A program made the translations under genes and the position numbers. Below the pieces are notes generated by a model. That model saw only the letters and a list, made by a program, of their open reading frames with translations. It was not told the origin of the DNA and searched no databases. A stretch of 64,000 bases of DNA, taken from positions 28,023,903 to 28,087,902 of the forward strand of contig NC_063152.1 in assembly GCF_020921035.1 (NCBI RefSeq). Reading direction: 5' to 3'. This document shows positions 10,851 to 23,198 of the stretch, in pieces (the first letter of the stretch is position 1; the number at the start of each line of letters is the position of its first letter). The stretch is from Rhodamnia argentea. Taxonomy: Eukaryota; Streptophyta; Magnoliopsida; Myrtales; Myrtaceae.

Positions 10851-13800
10851 ATCTCCCACTTGAAGATAAATATATTTGATGCACCAATTAACTTTACATC
10901 CATCATCTTCAAAAACTAGTAACTGAAAGTTGTGCCTCTACAATACTCCTCATTAATTAACATGGAGTAATTCCAATAGTAGTAGTACGGAAAGTATGCT
11001 TCTCTCTGTCTACTACATTGATAATGTCGGCTGGATTTTTTGAGCCATCAATTTTCTGTAGCTTTAACTTGTTATCTTCCAATGTCGACTCGATGAAGTG
11101 ATAACGCTTCTTGATATGTATAGTCCTTGAGTGATAAGTTGCATTCTTTGCTAAGTGCACTGCACTTTAACTATCACTCCACAGTATGCTCACTAGCCGC
11201 TTTCGATGTAGCTCCTCCAAGTAATCTTGTAACCACATGATTTCCTCGGAGGCTTCCATGATCGCCACGTACTCTGCTTCTATCGTTGATAGAGCCACTA
11301 TTTTCTGCAATTGAGATATCCAACTCACTGCCGTACCTGTAATCGTAAAGACATATACCACTATATCGATTACCCGAGTGATCCGCATTTATACAACCCC
11401 GCAATTCTAGAGATGTACCTCCATAACAAAGAGAGTAATTTGATATACCCGCTAGATATCTCAATATCCATTTTACTGTATGCCAATGCTCTTTGCCCGG
11501 GTTTTGCAAATATCGACTCACAACTCCCACTGCCTATGCAATGTTTAGTCTCGTGCTCACCATGGCATACATCAAACTTCCCACCGCCGACATATACGAC
11601 ACTGCCGCCATCTCATCTTTCAAAGCTTGAGCACTCGAACATATATCCTTGGAAAGTTTGAAGTAACTCTCTAGAGGAGTCGCAACCGGCTTTGCTTAAT
11701 CCATGTTGAATCTCTTCAACACCTTGTTCACATAGTTTTCCTACGACAATCATAATTTCTTATTTTTCCAATCCCTAATGATTTTCATGCCTAAAATCTT
11801 TTTAGCCTCTCCCAAGTCTTTCATAGCAAACCGCGATGCTAACATCTTTTTTACTTATGCGATTCTCTTCATATTAAAATTAGCAACTACCATGTCATCA
11901 ACATATAAAGAGAGATATATAATGTCACCATTGCCATACTTTCGAAAATAAACACAATGATCGGCCTCACAATGTGCGGATCCTTTTCTTCCATAAAACC
12001 ATCAAATTTTAAGTACTATTGTCGCGAAGCTTGCTTCAAGCTATGCAAGCATTTCTTCAAGCGACACATCATGTGCTCTTTACCTTTGACCACAAAACCT
12101 TTAGGTTGCGCCATGTATAACTCTTCATCTAGATTACCATGCAAAAACACTGTTTTTACATCTAACTGCTCGAGATGAAGATCCTCCACTGCAACTATAC
12201 TTAGTAAAACTCTTCTTGATGTCATCTTCACTATTGGTGAAAATATCTCGGAGTAGTTGATCCCTTCTTTTTTAGAAAAGCCCTTTACTACAAGTCTCGC
12301 CTTGTATGTGATACTACCATCTGTTTCACTTTTGATCCCGTACACCCACTTGTTTAAGAAAGACTTTTTACTAGTGGGCAACTCGATCAACTCCCAAATT
12401 TTGTTTTGAAGTAATGAGCTCATCTTGTCTTTCATAGCACGCTCTCACTACATGTGAGATATGTCTTTCTTTGCCTTATCATAAGTCTCTGGCTCTCCCG
12501 AATCTGTATATAAGACATGGCTCAGAACAGTATTAGCCGATAGATCAAAAATTACCTTTGATGTTCTCACACGTGTAGTCTCCTCAAAACAGATACTTCG
12601 GAGTCGTTAGTCTATTCTGAATCACTGCATTCCTCTTGAACTGCCTGCTCATTGATAATATGTTCATCTTGAACCTCCCCTTTTGGTGCATTGTAATCTA
12701 CTGGAATCATCTTCACAGGAATTGTGTCTAGCTCAATATATTCTGGTTCTATTGCGGTTTCATGCTTTGTCCGACGATCTTTATACATATTTTCTTCATA
12801 GAACACCACATTCCGATTGCGAATGACTTTGTCATTCTCACAATCCCAAAGCCTATATCCATATTCATCGCCGCCATATCCAATAAAGACGCACTTTTGG
12901 GACTTAGCATCAAGCTTCTTCCTGTCCTCTTTGTCAATCAAAACATATGCAATACAATAAAAAACTTTTAGATATGAATAGTTTCTTTTTACCCGACCAC
13001 AGTATTCCTCCCTCCAACGCACTAGATGGACTCTTGTTAATCAAATATACATCTGCATCAACTATAGCAGCCCATAAGTGTAATGGGAGACTCGCATGTA
13101 ATCTCATGCATCTTGCATGCTCTAAAATAGTCTTGTTCATCCTTTTCGTTACACCGTTCTCTTGAGGAGCTCTAGGAGCAGTCTTTAACCCGTGTATCCC
13201 TTCCCAGCTCAAATATTTTGCAAATTCATTGCTTGTGTATTCACCACCATTATTAGATTTCAGAGCTTTAATCTGATAACTCCGTCTCTTTTTTTACCAT
13301 GGTCTTCCATATTTTGAAAATCCCAAATAGTTTTGATTTTTCTCTAAGAGCATAGACCCAAGTCTTTCTTGTCGTATCATCAATGAAAGAGACAAAATAC
13401 CTCTTACCACCATAAGAGAGTTCCTAAACCGGTCCCCACACATCACTATGAACTAACTCTAGCTTTTGCCCGTTATTCTGTCACCCATTTAATTGAAAAC
13501 TAACTTGTTTTCCATAAATGCAACTTTCACGTAAATCTAACTCAAACCTTTTGCAAACCTGGAAGTAACTTTCTTGAGTGTAAGCGCTTTGCACCCTTTT
13601 CACCAAGATGTCCTAAACAATAATGCCAAAGAGTAGATAAATTACCCGTATCTACCGTAGTTGCAACCATATCACTAATATTGTCTCCCTAAAAGAAGGT
13701 AAAGTGTACCCGTACATTTTCTCTTTGCTACTACTCTTGCTCTTGAGGTTATCTTCCACTCTCCGCATCCAAAAGTTGTTACCATGCCTTTTTAATCAAA

Positions 13801-14956
13801 TTTACTAGTTGAAATTATATTTTTCTTCAACTCGAGAATATGTATGGTTTCATGCAAAATTAGACGTCCGCCACCCGAGATGTTCACAATTACATTTCAT
13901 TTTCCTATAATCGGACACATGTGGCCGTTTCCCACAATCATTTGCCCAAAATCTCCACTAGCATAATCAGCAAATATATCTCTTTGCGAGGTGCAATGAA
14001 AAGAAGCGCCAGAGTCAAGAAACCACTTATCCGTTGTCAAGTTAAACCCCGCATATAAATACAAGTTCTCTAGCAATGGTTCATCGCTTACCACATTTGC
14101 CCATTGATTCTCATCTCGTTGTTTTTTTTTGTAGGCTTCACATCGAAATCTACGATGCTCTGTCTGATGACAAAACCAGCACTCGTCTTTTGCAACCTCT
14201 CTCTCTTCCCCCTGGATTGTGATCGGCCACGCCCGCTGAATTTTCCTCTGCTTTTACTTCTCCCACGGTTCTCTATTGTTAGTGCTGTTGAAGATGCAGA
14301 TGTCGAAAATTTATCTCCACCCGAGACTTTCCTTCGTATCTCTTCATCCATGATATCGCTCACAGCATCATCCAGAGTCAAATCATCTTTCATGGTGCTT
14401 GAAATTCCTTACATCGCTATGTTATAGCTTTTCGGAATGGAACATAAAAAAAGTAGAGCTTGAAGCTTCATATCCGGATTTATGCCTACGGATTCTAACC
14501 GACCTGTGACCTGCGTAAAACTGTTAATATGCTATGCAATGGAACCTCTATTAGATAATTTCATATTAACCAACTTCTTTAGCAAAAATATCTGATTTGA
14601 TGTGGACGGTTTCTTATACATATTCGTTAGAATATCCATGGCTTCTTTTGTAGTCTTCGCTTTTGTGATGCGTTACCCTGTCTTTTCGTCAGCCCCGACG
14701 AATTGCACCTAACGCCTTTCGATCAAGAATTTTCCATCCCGATTCTACTGTCGGATCCAGTTCCGCGAGTTCGAGTTTCCAACCCTCAAGTGGTGTATAG
14801 AGATCTTTCTAATAAAGATAGTCCTCTATTTAGAGCTTCAACCATCCGAAATCCCGCCCATCGAACTTATCGATTCTGATTTTATCTTCCGCCATATCGT
14901 TTACTTTCAATTGAACATCACCAAAAAACCTCGATGTTCTCGATTAGCCAACCCAG

Positions 14957-14968
14957 GCTCTGATACCA
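14957..14968 (-). promoter_or_regulatory. copia primer-binding site (tRNA-Met type)
   Basis: On the minus strand this reads TGGTATCAGAGC, the classical plant copia primer site complementary to the 3' end of initiator tRNA-Met. It lies two bases from the right LTR and sets the orientation of the element. Confidence 0.9.
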
Positions 14969-14970
14969 GT

Positions 14971-15423
14971 TGTTAGGAATCGTGCATCAATTCCAGAATA
15001 ATAATCCAAGCAAACAATCCATACTAGCAAAATATAATCATAAAAGAAAAGAATCGAAAGAACATACCATAGAATTTGTTATCGAAGTTCTCCTAAACCT
15101 GGGGTACGTCTTCGCGTAGAGGCACTCTGCGAATCCACTAGTTTTCAAGAAAAGTAGGAATACAATTGATGATTTTCTCACAAGATCGGGGTAAAAAAGA
15201 AATCAAGAACACTCAAGAATATTGTCACGGCCTCTCTTTTTCTTTTTCTTTCTATTCGCTACTTTGCGCTTCTCTCTCTCTCTCTCTCTCTCTCGCTTTT
15301 ATGACGGCTACTACTTTTTTTATATCGCTAATATAATAAGTATAGCTTTTAACCTAAGAGCAAAAAAGGATAAAAGATTAAAAAAAAGCCCTTAATGAAA
15401 TATTTTGACTTCACATGCCGACG
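14971..15423 (-). repeat. copia LTR, right copy (5' LTR in element orientation)
   Basis: About 453 bases, collinear with the left LTR, with a shorter (CT)n tract (about 15272-15294). It lies directly beside the tRNA-Met primer-binding site. Confidence 0.92.
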
Positions 15424-17344
15424 GGGATGAACATGAGAGTTTCCGAGTTTCAAGCTTGACGTGGGCGGTTGAATGGTAGTATGACCCAGGAGGGCCAAAA
15501 GCTAATAATAATGGAGAGAAAGTTCATTTCTTCCTAGTCATTCCCCGGAAACACACGGCTTCCCTTTTCTTCCCTTTTCTTTTTACCTACCATTTAAGGA
15601 ACGATTAAATAATGTTGGAACCACTGTACTTGGCGCCCCCAAAAAAAAAAAAAAAAAAGGGGGTCCAAGACCCAATCAACTTTGATTTCTTTTAGCAATT
15701 GGGGTTTCAAAGGTCATTCTCATCCGATCGCCGCTACCATGTCGATCAGATGAATCGCTCGTCGCGAGTCCGGGCAATTTCTCCCGAAAGGAATCGCTAA
15801 TCACGCGGCCTCCGTTCGGGGTCCTCCGAAGACTTCAAGCTTTTCCTCCTTAGATTACGAATGAACATGACAGGAAGTAAGAGTAAAGTCTACTTTCGTA
15901 CGTGCAAGACTCGAAAACGGGTCAATTCCCAAACCCCCCGCCAAAAAAAAAAAACAAAGAACTTACACAGAGACAAAGACTTCTTATCATAATCTAGAAA
16001 TGATGTATGTGTTAAGCTCGGCGGTACATGACTGCCATCTCCCCAGCCTAAGTATCCCGTCTGCCCATGAAATCACTTTGCTTATATTTAGTGCTATGTT
16101 CGATACATATATTTCCCTCAGTATTCCCAAAATTCTTGGTCTTGGTCGGTGAATCGTGTCCTTATCCACTTTGTACTTAACAGAGTACATAGAGATCGAG
16201 ATGAATGGGCAGACGTGGCCCAATCACAGCCCACGCATCACTGTTTTTTTGGTTGTTGCAGGGGCTTGGAATTGCTTCATCCTCTGCAAAACAGACAGGT
16301 GGTCTATCATCAGCTGTTGGTGTCATTTTCATCTAAATACCGATAGAAGACTCAAATATAAGGCAACGCTTTCATATGATATCTCAAACGACTAAAATAG
16401 TTGGGACGAGATCTTGAGTTCAAATATTTTCAGGCTTCGTTTGTCGGGATCAATAAAATATTTAAATATTAAATTAAGCTTTCATCTAAACGACTTAAAT
16501 TTTTAGAACGAATATCAATGATTCCACAAAATATCACACCGGACGAAGGAATTAAAGAGTAAATTTCGAAGTGTGCTCGGGGACATGTTTCGTCCACATT
16601 GAAGCATTCTTAACATTTGAAAGATCAAAGAGGACGGTAAGAAATTGAATGAAGTCATGCTCAAATCAGGCTCACTTCATCAATGTCCACAGCTTCGAAA
16701 CAGGCAACCCCCACCATTGCTAGTGCTCCGCCTACTCCTTCCCACCCCAATTTGACCACAAATATAGAACCTCAAAAAGCTGCCGACTTTTTCCATGCAA
16801 GCAGTTCAAAAAAGTAAAAAAAAAAAAAGGGAGGAATTTCATAAGCACCCTTGTCCTCCGTTGATTTGATGATTGGGAAAAGGGTGATTAGTTAAAATCT
16901 TCAAATCAAAAGCCGACAACATGGCGGCTTGGGTAATATTTGTCTTGTCATTACAAATCTCGAAACAAATAGGAGGAAAGAAAGTTTTTACCTTTTTACG
17001 CAATAATTTTTCCTAAATTCACGGGCAATGCGTTTGGATTATTACCACCTAATTTCACACGAATTTTGTTCTTGTCGGATATTTCAATTATAATAAGCGA
17101 GTAAAGTCAAAGGGGGGGGTATCACTTCCGGAGCAGCCGACCGGCGAAAAGCAAGTTGGGATTAGAAGGAGTGATCAATTTTAATTAATCAAGTTTTATT
17201 CGTCACAAGATAAGCATTTCTAATGTGAATGAGAGAGAGCGTCGCGATGGTGGGCCCACCCCCCCCACCCACCAATGAGTGCAGCTTCCTAAAGCGACTT
17301 TTCAATTTTCTTTTTCCCTTTTTTTTTTTTATAATTATCGCCGA
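15424..17344. other. intergenic region upstream of the ABA receptor gene
   Basis: About 1.9 kb without a recognised gene. It holds an A-run near 15641-15658, a TRIM-like relic (16365-16538) and a C-rich run near 17263-17275. Short open frames here have no family resemblance. Confidence 0.4.
16365..16538 (+). mobile_element. TRIM-like LTR relic (copy B)
   Basis: The right terminal repeat (about 16460-16538: TTAAATATTAAATTAAGCTT through ATATCACA) and an internal segment (GATCTTGAGTTCAAATATTT, then CAGGC) match copy A at 2836-3088. The left terminal repeat is only faintly visible. Strongly diverged fossil, no coding capacity. Confidence 0.5.
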
Positions 17345-17351
17345 TATAAAA
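17345..17351 (+). promoter_or_regulatory. TATA box candidate of the ABA receptor gene
   Basis: TATAAAA about 220 bases before the start codon. A transcript starting 25-35 bases further on would have a leader of roughly 190 bases containing the (CT)n tract. Confidence 0.5.
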
Positions 17352-17433
17352 TTAGATTATGTCGGTGAATTCGGAGATTTTTGAAGGGCTCTCGGCTCGC
17401 GAAGCTCGGCTTGAGCTAGCAGCTACAAAGGTC

Positions 17434-17458
17434 CTCTCTCTCTCTCTCTCTCTCTCTA
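17434..17458 (+). repeat. (CT)n tract in the leader of the ABA receptor gene
   Basis: Dinucleotide CT run, followed at 17488-17518 by a CTTCGT-type run, inside the predicted 5' leader. GA/CT tracts in plant leaders can bind BASIC PENTACYSTEINE (BPC) factors; any such role here is inferred. Confidence 0.7.
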
Positions 17459-17567
17459 AGCAGCTTCTTCATCTTCATCTTCATCGTGTTCGTCTTCGTC
17501 TTCGTCTTCGTCTTCTTCTACAATTTGCGATTCTAAAGCTCTTCAGCGAGAGAGAGAGAGAGTAGAA

Positions 17568-19233
17568 ATGAACGGCCGCGAGGTGGTTGGGATAATGGAG
17601 GCGCAGTACATACAGAGGCACCACCGGCACGATCCCCGTGACGATCAGTGCACTTCGGCTCTTTTCAAGCACGTCAAGGCTCCTGTCAATTTGGTACGCG
17701 TTTCTTGTTTTGTGTGTGTGTGTGTCTGTGTCTGTGATCATCGACCGTCTCATTTCCTGTTTCGTTGGAGGATCTTTTGATCTGGTTGACTCGCAGAAGA
17801 TGGTGTAGATCCGATGAGTTCGAGCATTTTGAACGATTTAGGTTGATCGTAGCTCGATCATTTGGGTCCGCGTAAAGCAACAAGCTTGGGGATAATGTTT
17901 GTGAGATCGGAGTGTAGTTGCCATCTCGTTCTAGTGATTCTGCTATTAGCTCGATGAGGGACACGTGGCTTGACATGTTTAGTTTCCGTTGATAAGTATA
18001 TGAATCCAATGTTCTAACCCTTTGTATCTCGAATTTCGAAAGTGCGAGTAAATTGGCATGTGTGATTGCGGAAATCTTTGTTGATTCTTGTGTTTGTGTA
18101 TCAGGTGTGGTCTCTCGTGAGGAGATTTGATCGGCCCCAGCAGTACAAGCCGTTTGTTAGCCGATGCATCATGAGAGGCGAACTCGGGATCGGAAGTGTA
18201 CGAGAAGTTAATGTTAAGTCTGGTCTTCCTGCCACCACGAGCACGGAGAGGTTGGAGCTCCTTGATGATGAGGAGCACATTCTCGGCGTTCGGATTGTTG
18301 GGGGTGATCACAGGCTAAGGGTAATAATATTCAAGCTTCTCTTGGGCACTTCATTAATATTGACATTTTCTGAAGTTACTCAGAACGTTCTACAATCAGT
18401 GAACTGGGGATCACGATTTTGTGGCAAGCCTTGATTCAAATGCATGGTCTTTTCTCGTCATGTGGTTCAGAGAAGAGATCGCACCGACTTCTCTTTCTTT
18501 TTTGTTGGTTCTGTGGCTTTCTAAATCGTATCCCTTTTGTCATTCCTTCATTTTCTTTTTCCCCTCATTTGGTATCCTCTTGAAGAAATCTGATTGTGTA
18601 TTCTAGGACAATTTTCTGACAGGTTCAAATTGTGAAGTGTGACCTCCTTCCTCTGGTTTCAGCTTCACAGAAAACTGTCTTTTTCCGGGGGCTATGCACT
18701 GCAACGTTTTTACGTGGACTATCCTAATTGTTAATCTTTTAGAGGTAGAATTAAATCTATTTGGCCGAAGGGGAGCCTCTTATGAAGGATATGGCGTGGA
18801 TGAAGTGAATTTGCAGGGCTACTGTCGCGCTCAAATCAATAATAATCTAGGGTACTTGCCTGCATGAAGACAGAAGTGTTTGTTCTAGTGTTATTCCTCA
18901 TTTTGTATATTGATTCTAGTGATAAAGGAAAATACAAAGGATCGGTTTCATCTTGCACTGTATGAAATTGCTGCTGATAGCTTACAGGTTCTTTGCGCTT
19001 TTTTGGCCTTGCAGAATTATTCATCAATAATGACGGTCCATCCAGAGGTCATTGATGGGAGACCAGGGACGCTGGTAATTGAATCTTTTGTGGTAGATGT
19101 GCCCGAAGGGAACACCAGGGATGAGACATGCTACTTTGTTGAGGCCTTGATCAGGTGCAATCTGAAATCTCTGGCCGATGTCTCAGAGAGGATGGCTGTG
19201 CAGGACCGGACGGAGCCCATTGATCGGTTTTGA
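17568..19233 (+). CDS. abscisic acid receptor, PYL8/PYL9 (RCAR) type
   Basis: START-fold ABA receptor that, with hormone bound, inhibits clade A PP2C phosphatases in cytosol and nucleus. Exons: 17568-17693, 18105-18320 and 19015-19233, in phase, coding 186 residues, the normal size. Visible landmarks: the [13 protein letters not shown] segment, [17 protein letters not shown] with the ABA-contacting Lys at about 57, the gate loop SGLPA (81-85), the latch HRL (111-113), [19 protein letters not shown] and the helix [14 protein letters not shown]. The three-exon structure and sequence point to the PYL7-10 group, usually monomeric with high ABA affinity (family knowledge). The start at 17568 gives the expected short N-terminus ([10 protein letters not shown]). 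An upstream frame from 17359 ends two bases before this ATG, but its own ATG probably lies before the transcription start. No defects seen. Confidence 0.96.
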
Positions 19234-22200
19234 ACTAGATGGCTACTGCTGTGGTGTTGGGGAGTTTAGATCCTAAGAGCCCCTTAATGTCGAGCCATCC
19301 ATTCAAGTTGTCAGAAGTTTCGGTTGCGTCAATGGCTGCGATATCTGTCTTTTGGAAACAGTTATGCTATTCATGAGCTTGTGCTTGCCAGTCCGTTCGT
19401 CTCACTTTGCAATTATCTGCAAATTAGAGCCCTACAAAGGCTTCTGTATGCATTTGTTAAATGGAGTGGATGGTTCCTTTTTGCCTTGAATATTACTAGG
19501 TTTTTTGTTTTCTGTGGTGCTTATGCAATGGTATGTAGATATCAATATCAGATGCTCTTACTTCTGTGGGATTATGTAATTTTGCAACCTCTAGGTTTGG
19601 AGGGCACAGTGTAGCTTGTAAATATTTGGGCATGTTTTAGTTACTTGATGTTGTTGCTGTGCGACTTCCCCTTAACGCTCGATAGGCTACAATCAAGAAG
19701 CTTTCTCCATGATTTCGAAGGATTAATGTCCTCTACTAGTTTTTTGTTTTTGGAAAATCGAATAAGATTACTTCCAGCAACCAAGTTCCACGATGAAGTT
19801 GTTTTGCCATGCTGTATTGAATTATTGATGCGGCAATTATGAGTATTTTAATATTCTGATGCGTAAAGATTCTTTGCGTTAATCTAGACATGTTCCATGT
19901 TCTTCTCGACTTAGGTTTCAACCAAAGTGTCCCAAGTAGCAGCATCTTACTTTATTGCCAATCTGCCAGATATTTGTGGTAAGTCAACTCTTTGAGCTCC
20001 TTTTGGAGAATGAATGGAGTTGGGAAGTAGAACATCACAAAGGTTCTTTCAATAGATTGCATTACACACTGGAAATTGAGGACAGCTTCTGAAGAAAAGT
20101 AGGCATAGCAGAGTTTTGTAGACATTCCTCGATGAAACTCTCCATGATTGTCGTAAGAATCCAGAGATGAATCGATGATTAAGTGTCTTCATGCAGTGCT
20201 CCACTTGGCATTGACGTCTCCAGAATCAAACTCGTGATTTTGGGCGACATCTCTCGGTATAAAATATGAAACTAGTCTCCTTGACATGTACAGAGGTTCT
20301 GCATAGTTCAATAAGGAAACATGTACGAAGATCCATCGAGAGAGAACCCACCTAATAGCTTTCTAGCATTTGCTCTGGCTGGACTGAATTTATTGGCGGA
20401 AAATTTTCCATTCTCATCCTCAGTATTGACTGTTATTATTTATTAACCAGAACATACTATAAATGGCACATCAACAACTGAACTGGCTCAGCCATTGAGA
20501 ATGTGTAAACTGTTCATTTAGACCATAACCATATATGATTACCACCGATAATAAAGCGAAGCATCTATCGAAAAGACCACTTTCAGGAACTGGGGAAAAT
20601 TGCTGGCCAGCTGAAGGATTGGGAGCAACACAGTAATTAACAGAAGGAACTTCAGACTAGTTCTTACCAACTGCGCTTGGTCTTCCATAAGAGATTTCAA
20701 GTGCGCTCCAAATATGAGCCTCAGAGCTCTAGTTTGAAAGCAAAATGTTAACTGATGCACAGATAGACACACAGAAGGAGGGAAAGAGAGAGAGAAAGAG
20801 AGGAGAGAGAGGGAGCAAGGCGCATCGGTTGATTGCACCCCCTCAAGAACTGCCAGCCTGCCTCAGTAGTTGAGCTCTAGAAAAGGGAGGTCAAGTTGGA
20901 AGCCCTTGAGGGGGAGTGAACAACCACTGCCTTGGAGACCATGCATTGAGGCAGAATTGTGCCTTCGTCCATGAACAGACTCATCTCACACAACTCAATG
21001 AGAGCTACAACCTCTAATACAAACTGTGAAGTTCTCTTGGCCATACCGACTTGGAGGAGGGTCCTCTTTATAGGCCATAAATAAGGATGTGCATGCATAT
21101 GTCCGTGTATGGAAGTGGGCACGCGAGAGAGAGAGAGGGGGTCGCTAGGGCCTACATATCTGGGGCAATCCATACGGGTGGCATAATCAGATCCTTCCTC
21201 CAAAATAGTGGGGGTCACTCCCATTCCACATGGACAAAGCACAGTTTCCACATTGCCATAACAAAGTCAATCCAACTGACGAAAGAATATAGCAGGTTAA
21301 GCATCTCAACCAAATCCATTACCTCTTTAAACTCCATGGATGAAGAAACTCTCCATATCCATCACGAACAAATGGCAAGTTGGGACATATTTGATCATCA
21401 GTTTCATCCATAATCTGCACATGTTCTTATTCGCCCATTATCCATTGTCATGTTTTCCAGCTCACCTCAACTGCATCAAGTCCAAGATGTACAAGCTTAA
21501 AAGAAACGTTAGCATGCGACTACCAGAAGAACAAAGATTGTCTAAGCTCAATTAACTCCCAAAATTTGCAATTTTCCATATAGCTAATCTGATTCGAATT
21601 CCTTTTGTACTCTTCCTACCTAACCCTTTCTTACTTCGCAACAATTGTCTTTTTTGCTATTCCACCAGAACGCTGAACTTCAGTAGCGCCAAGTGTCTAT
21701 GTTGACGTGTCAACTTTTCCCTACATGAAACAATTGCCATAAAACATTTTTGGTCATGTCTCAGTCATGACTATCTCCTAAAAGCCTAAGCAGCCCATGA
21801 TTATTACTGACCTCCGCAATACTAAATTGTTGTTGGAAACGATCTGCAGCGTCACAAAGCCCTTCCTCTTCCCAGAGAGACCGGACAGAATAACCAAGGA
21901 TTGAGTTGGTTAGTAAAAATGGACACAGAAAGTGAGCATCCAGCCTCTCTGAATTAGTGATTATCTAGTCACACAACTGTCTTTTCCCCCGGTACTCCTT
22001 CCTAATAGTTATAGGTGGTGACTCTACAAGAAAATACTTGAGGCCCAGGTCTTGCAAAATTCATCCACCGGGTTTGGGACATATGACTGTCGCAGAAGCA
22101 TCTTGACTATTCTAATGATGATCAAGGCAAACAAAGCTTCAATATTTAACATAGTGCAAGTCTAATGGAAAAAGTGAATGAATCAAAGTAGTTGTCGCTG

Positions 22201-23198
22201 TCGAAAAACTAATAACTTAGGAGCAAAAGTTGTGCCAAACTTAAAAAATAGAAAAAATATCAGATACAAAAAGTTGTATGCATGCTAGTTTTTAATTTGT
22301 TTGACAGTGGCCTCATCTTAATGTGGTTTTGAGACTTCCCATTTGATAATGCAGTGGTTTTTAGTGAGGCGTTAGGCACAACATAGGGTGCGTGCACCTC
22401 ATCAACCATATAACCATCATCAAAATCATTGTGCACAGCCCAGCTAGAATCATAACCCTTGATCAAGATCGGGCAACTATGAACACTTAATAAAATCAAT
22501 CCCGTTGATGTGCAAATATTCCCACGAGTAGAAAGTCTTTTGTGCCGGACAATCACAAGAGACAGTAGTAAATTTGTACAAAAAACTTGGGTTTATACCT
22601 AAAAGATGCACAACGAAAGAGGCCACTTAGCAAGATAACTGTATGTTCATATATTAAATTCTGCAGGGCTTCACCTCATGAAAAACACTTGTAGGAGTAC
22701 TCAGCTCCACAAGATTTCCTGCCCCTGTGTATTGATCAACACAGAACTACGACGGAGTTATTTTTATTATCAATCGTTATATTACTTCACCAGGCATCAT
22801 CATAAACTTCCAGGACAAGACAGGCAATGTTCAGAGACTTTTTTCGTGTTCGTTTATGACAAGCACAGACATCCAACTCTTCTCTTCTTTGAGCTCTTGT
22901 GGATGCTCTTTAAAGTATGAGATGTTTCTGATTTGATTGAAAAAGTTTTCTGCCCGATAGTACAATCTGTTCATAAGAGACTGTAGTTGATAGTAAGAGC
23001 CTCACAAATCACCTGTAGGCGGGAGGACAATGTGGACTGCATCCTTCTTCATAAGACTTAAGGAAACACCTTCTATAAATAGACTCTTCAACCATATATC
23101 ATCATAGCAATTCTACCAGTGTTCTCAAGGACGACCATCAGAAACATGGGAACAAGAAGCTTTTCTTCACTCTTTGTGGAGCTACCAGTCTGCTGAAT
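19234..23198. other. 3' UTR of the ABA receptor gene and long non-coding stretch
   Basis: About 4 kb with no recognised protein. The first few hundred bases are probably the receptor's 3' UTR. Open frames near 20539-21251 (minus), 21087-21555 (plus) and 22260-22556 (minus) match no family I know and have non-ATG or poor starts. An unannotated non-coding RNA is possible. Confidence 0.35.

Larger units (their letters stand above)
10386..15423 (-). mobile_element. Ty1/copia LTR retrotransposon, degenerate, minus orientation
   Basis: Fossil copia element of about 5.0 kb. Direct LTRs lie at 10386-10850 and 14971-15423, both starting TGTTAGGAATCG. The left LTR ends CCAACA; the matching end of the right LTR has drifted. 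GGATG occurs next to both ends (10381-10385 and 15425-15429) as a probable 5-bp target duplication. The primer-binding site beside the right LTR is the reverse complement of GCTCTGATACCA (14957-14968), matching initiator tRNA-Met. A purine tract abuts the left LTR (about 10851-10862, read on the minus strand). In between, on the minus strand and in copia order, are traces of gag with protease (about 13.9-14.9 kb, including WFLDSGASFHCTS), integrase (about 12.6-13.7 kb), reverse transcriptase (about 11.7-12.4 kb) and RNase H (about 11.2-11.5 kb). The coding part is broken in roughly ten or more places. By eye the LTRs differ at over a tenth of sites, mostly transitions, so the insertion is several million years old or more. 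Confidence 0.93.

Noticed and set aside
20539-21251. Two adjacent minus-strand frames of 99 and 124 codons
   Set aside because: No recognisable domain, non-ATG or weak starts, and low-complexity Ser/Leu at one end. Kept only as possible non-coding transcript.
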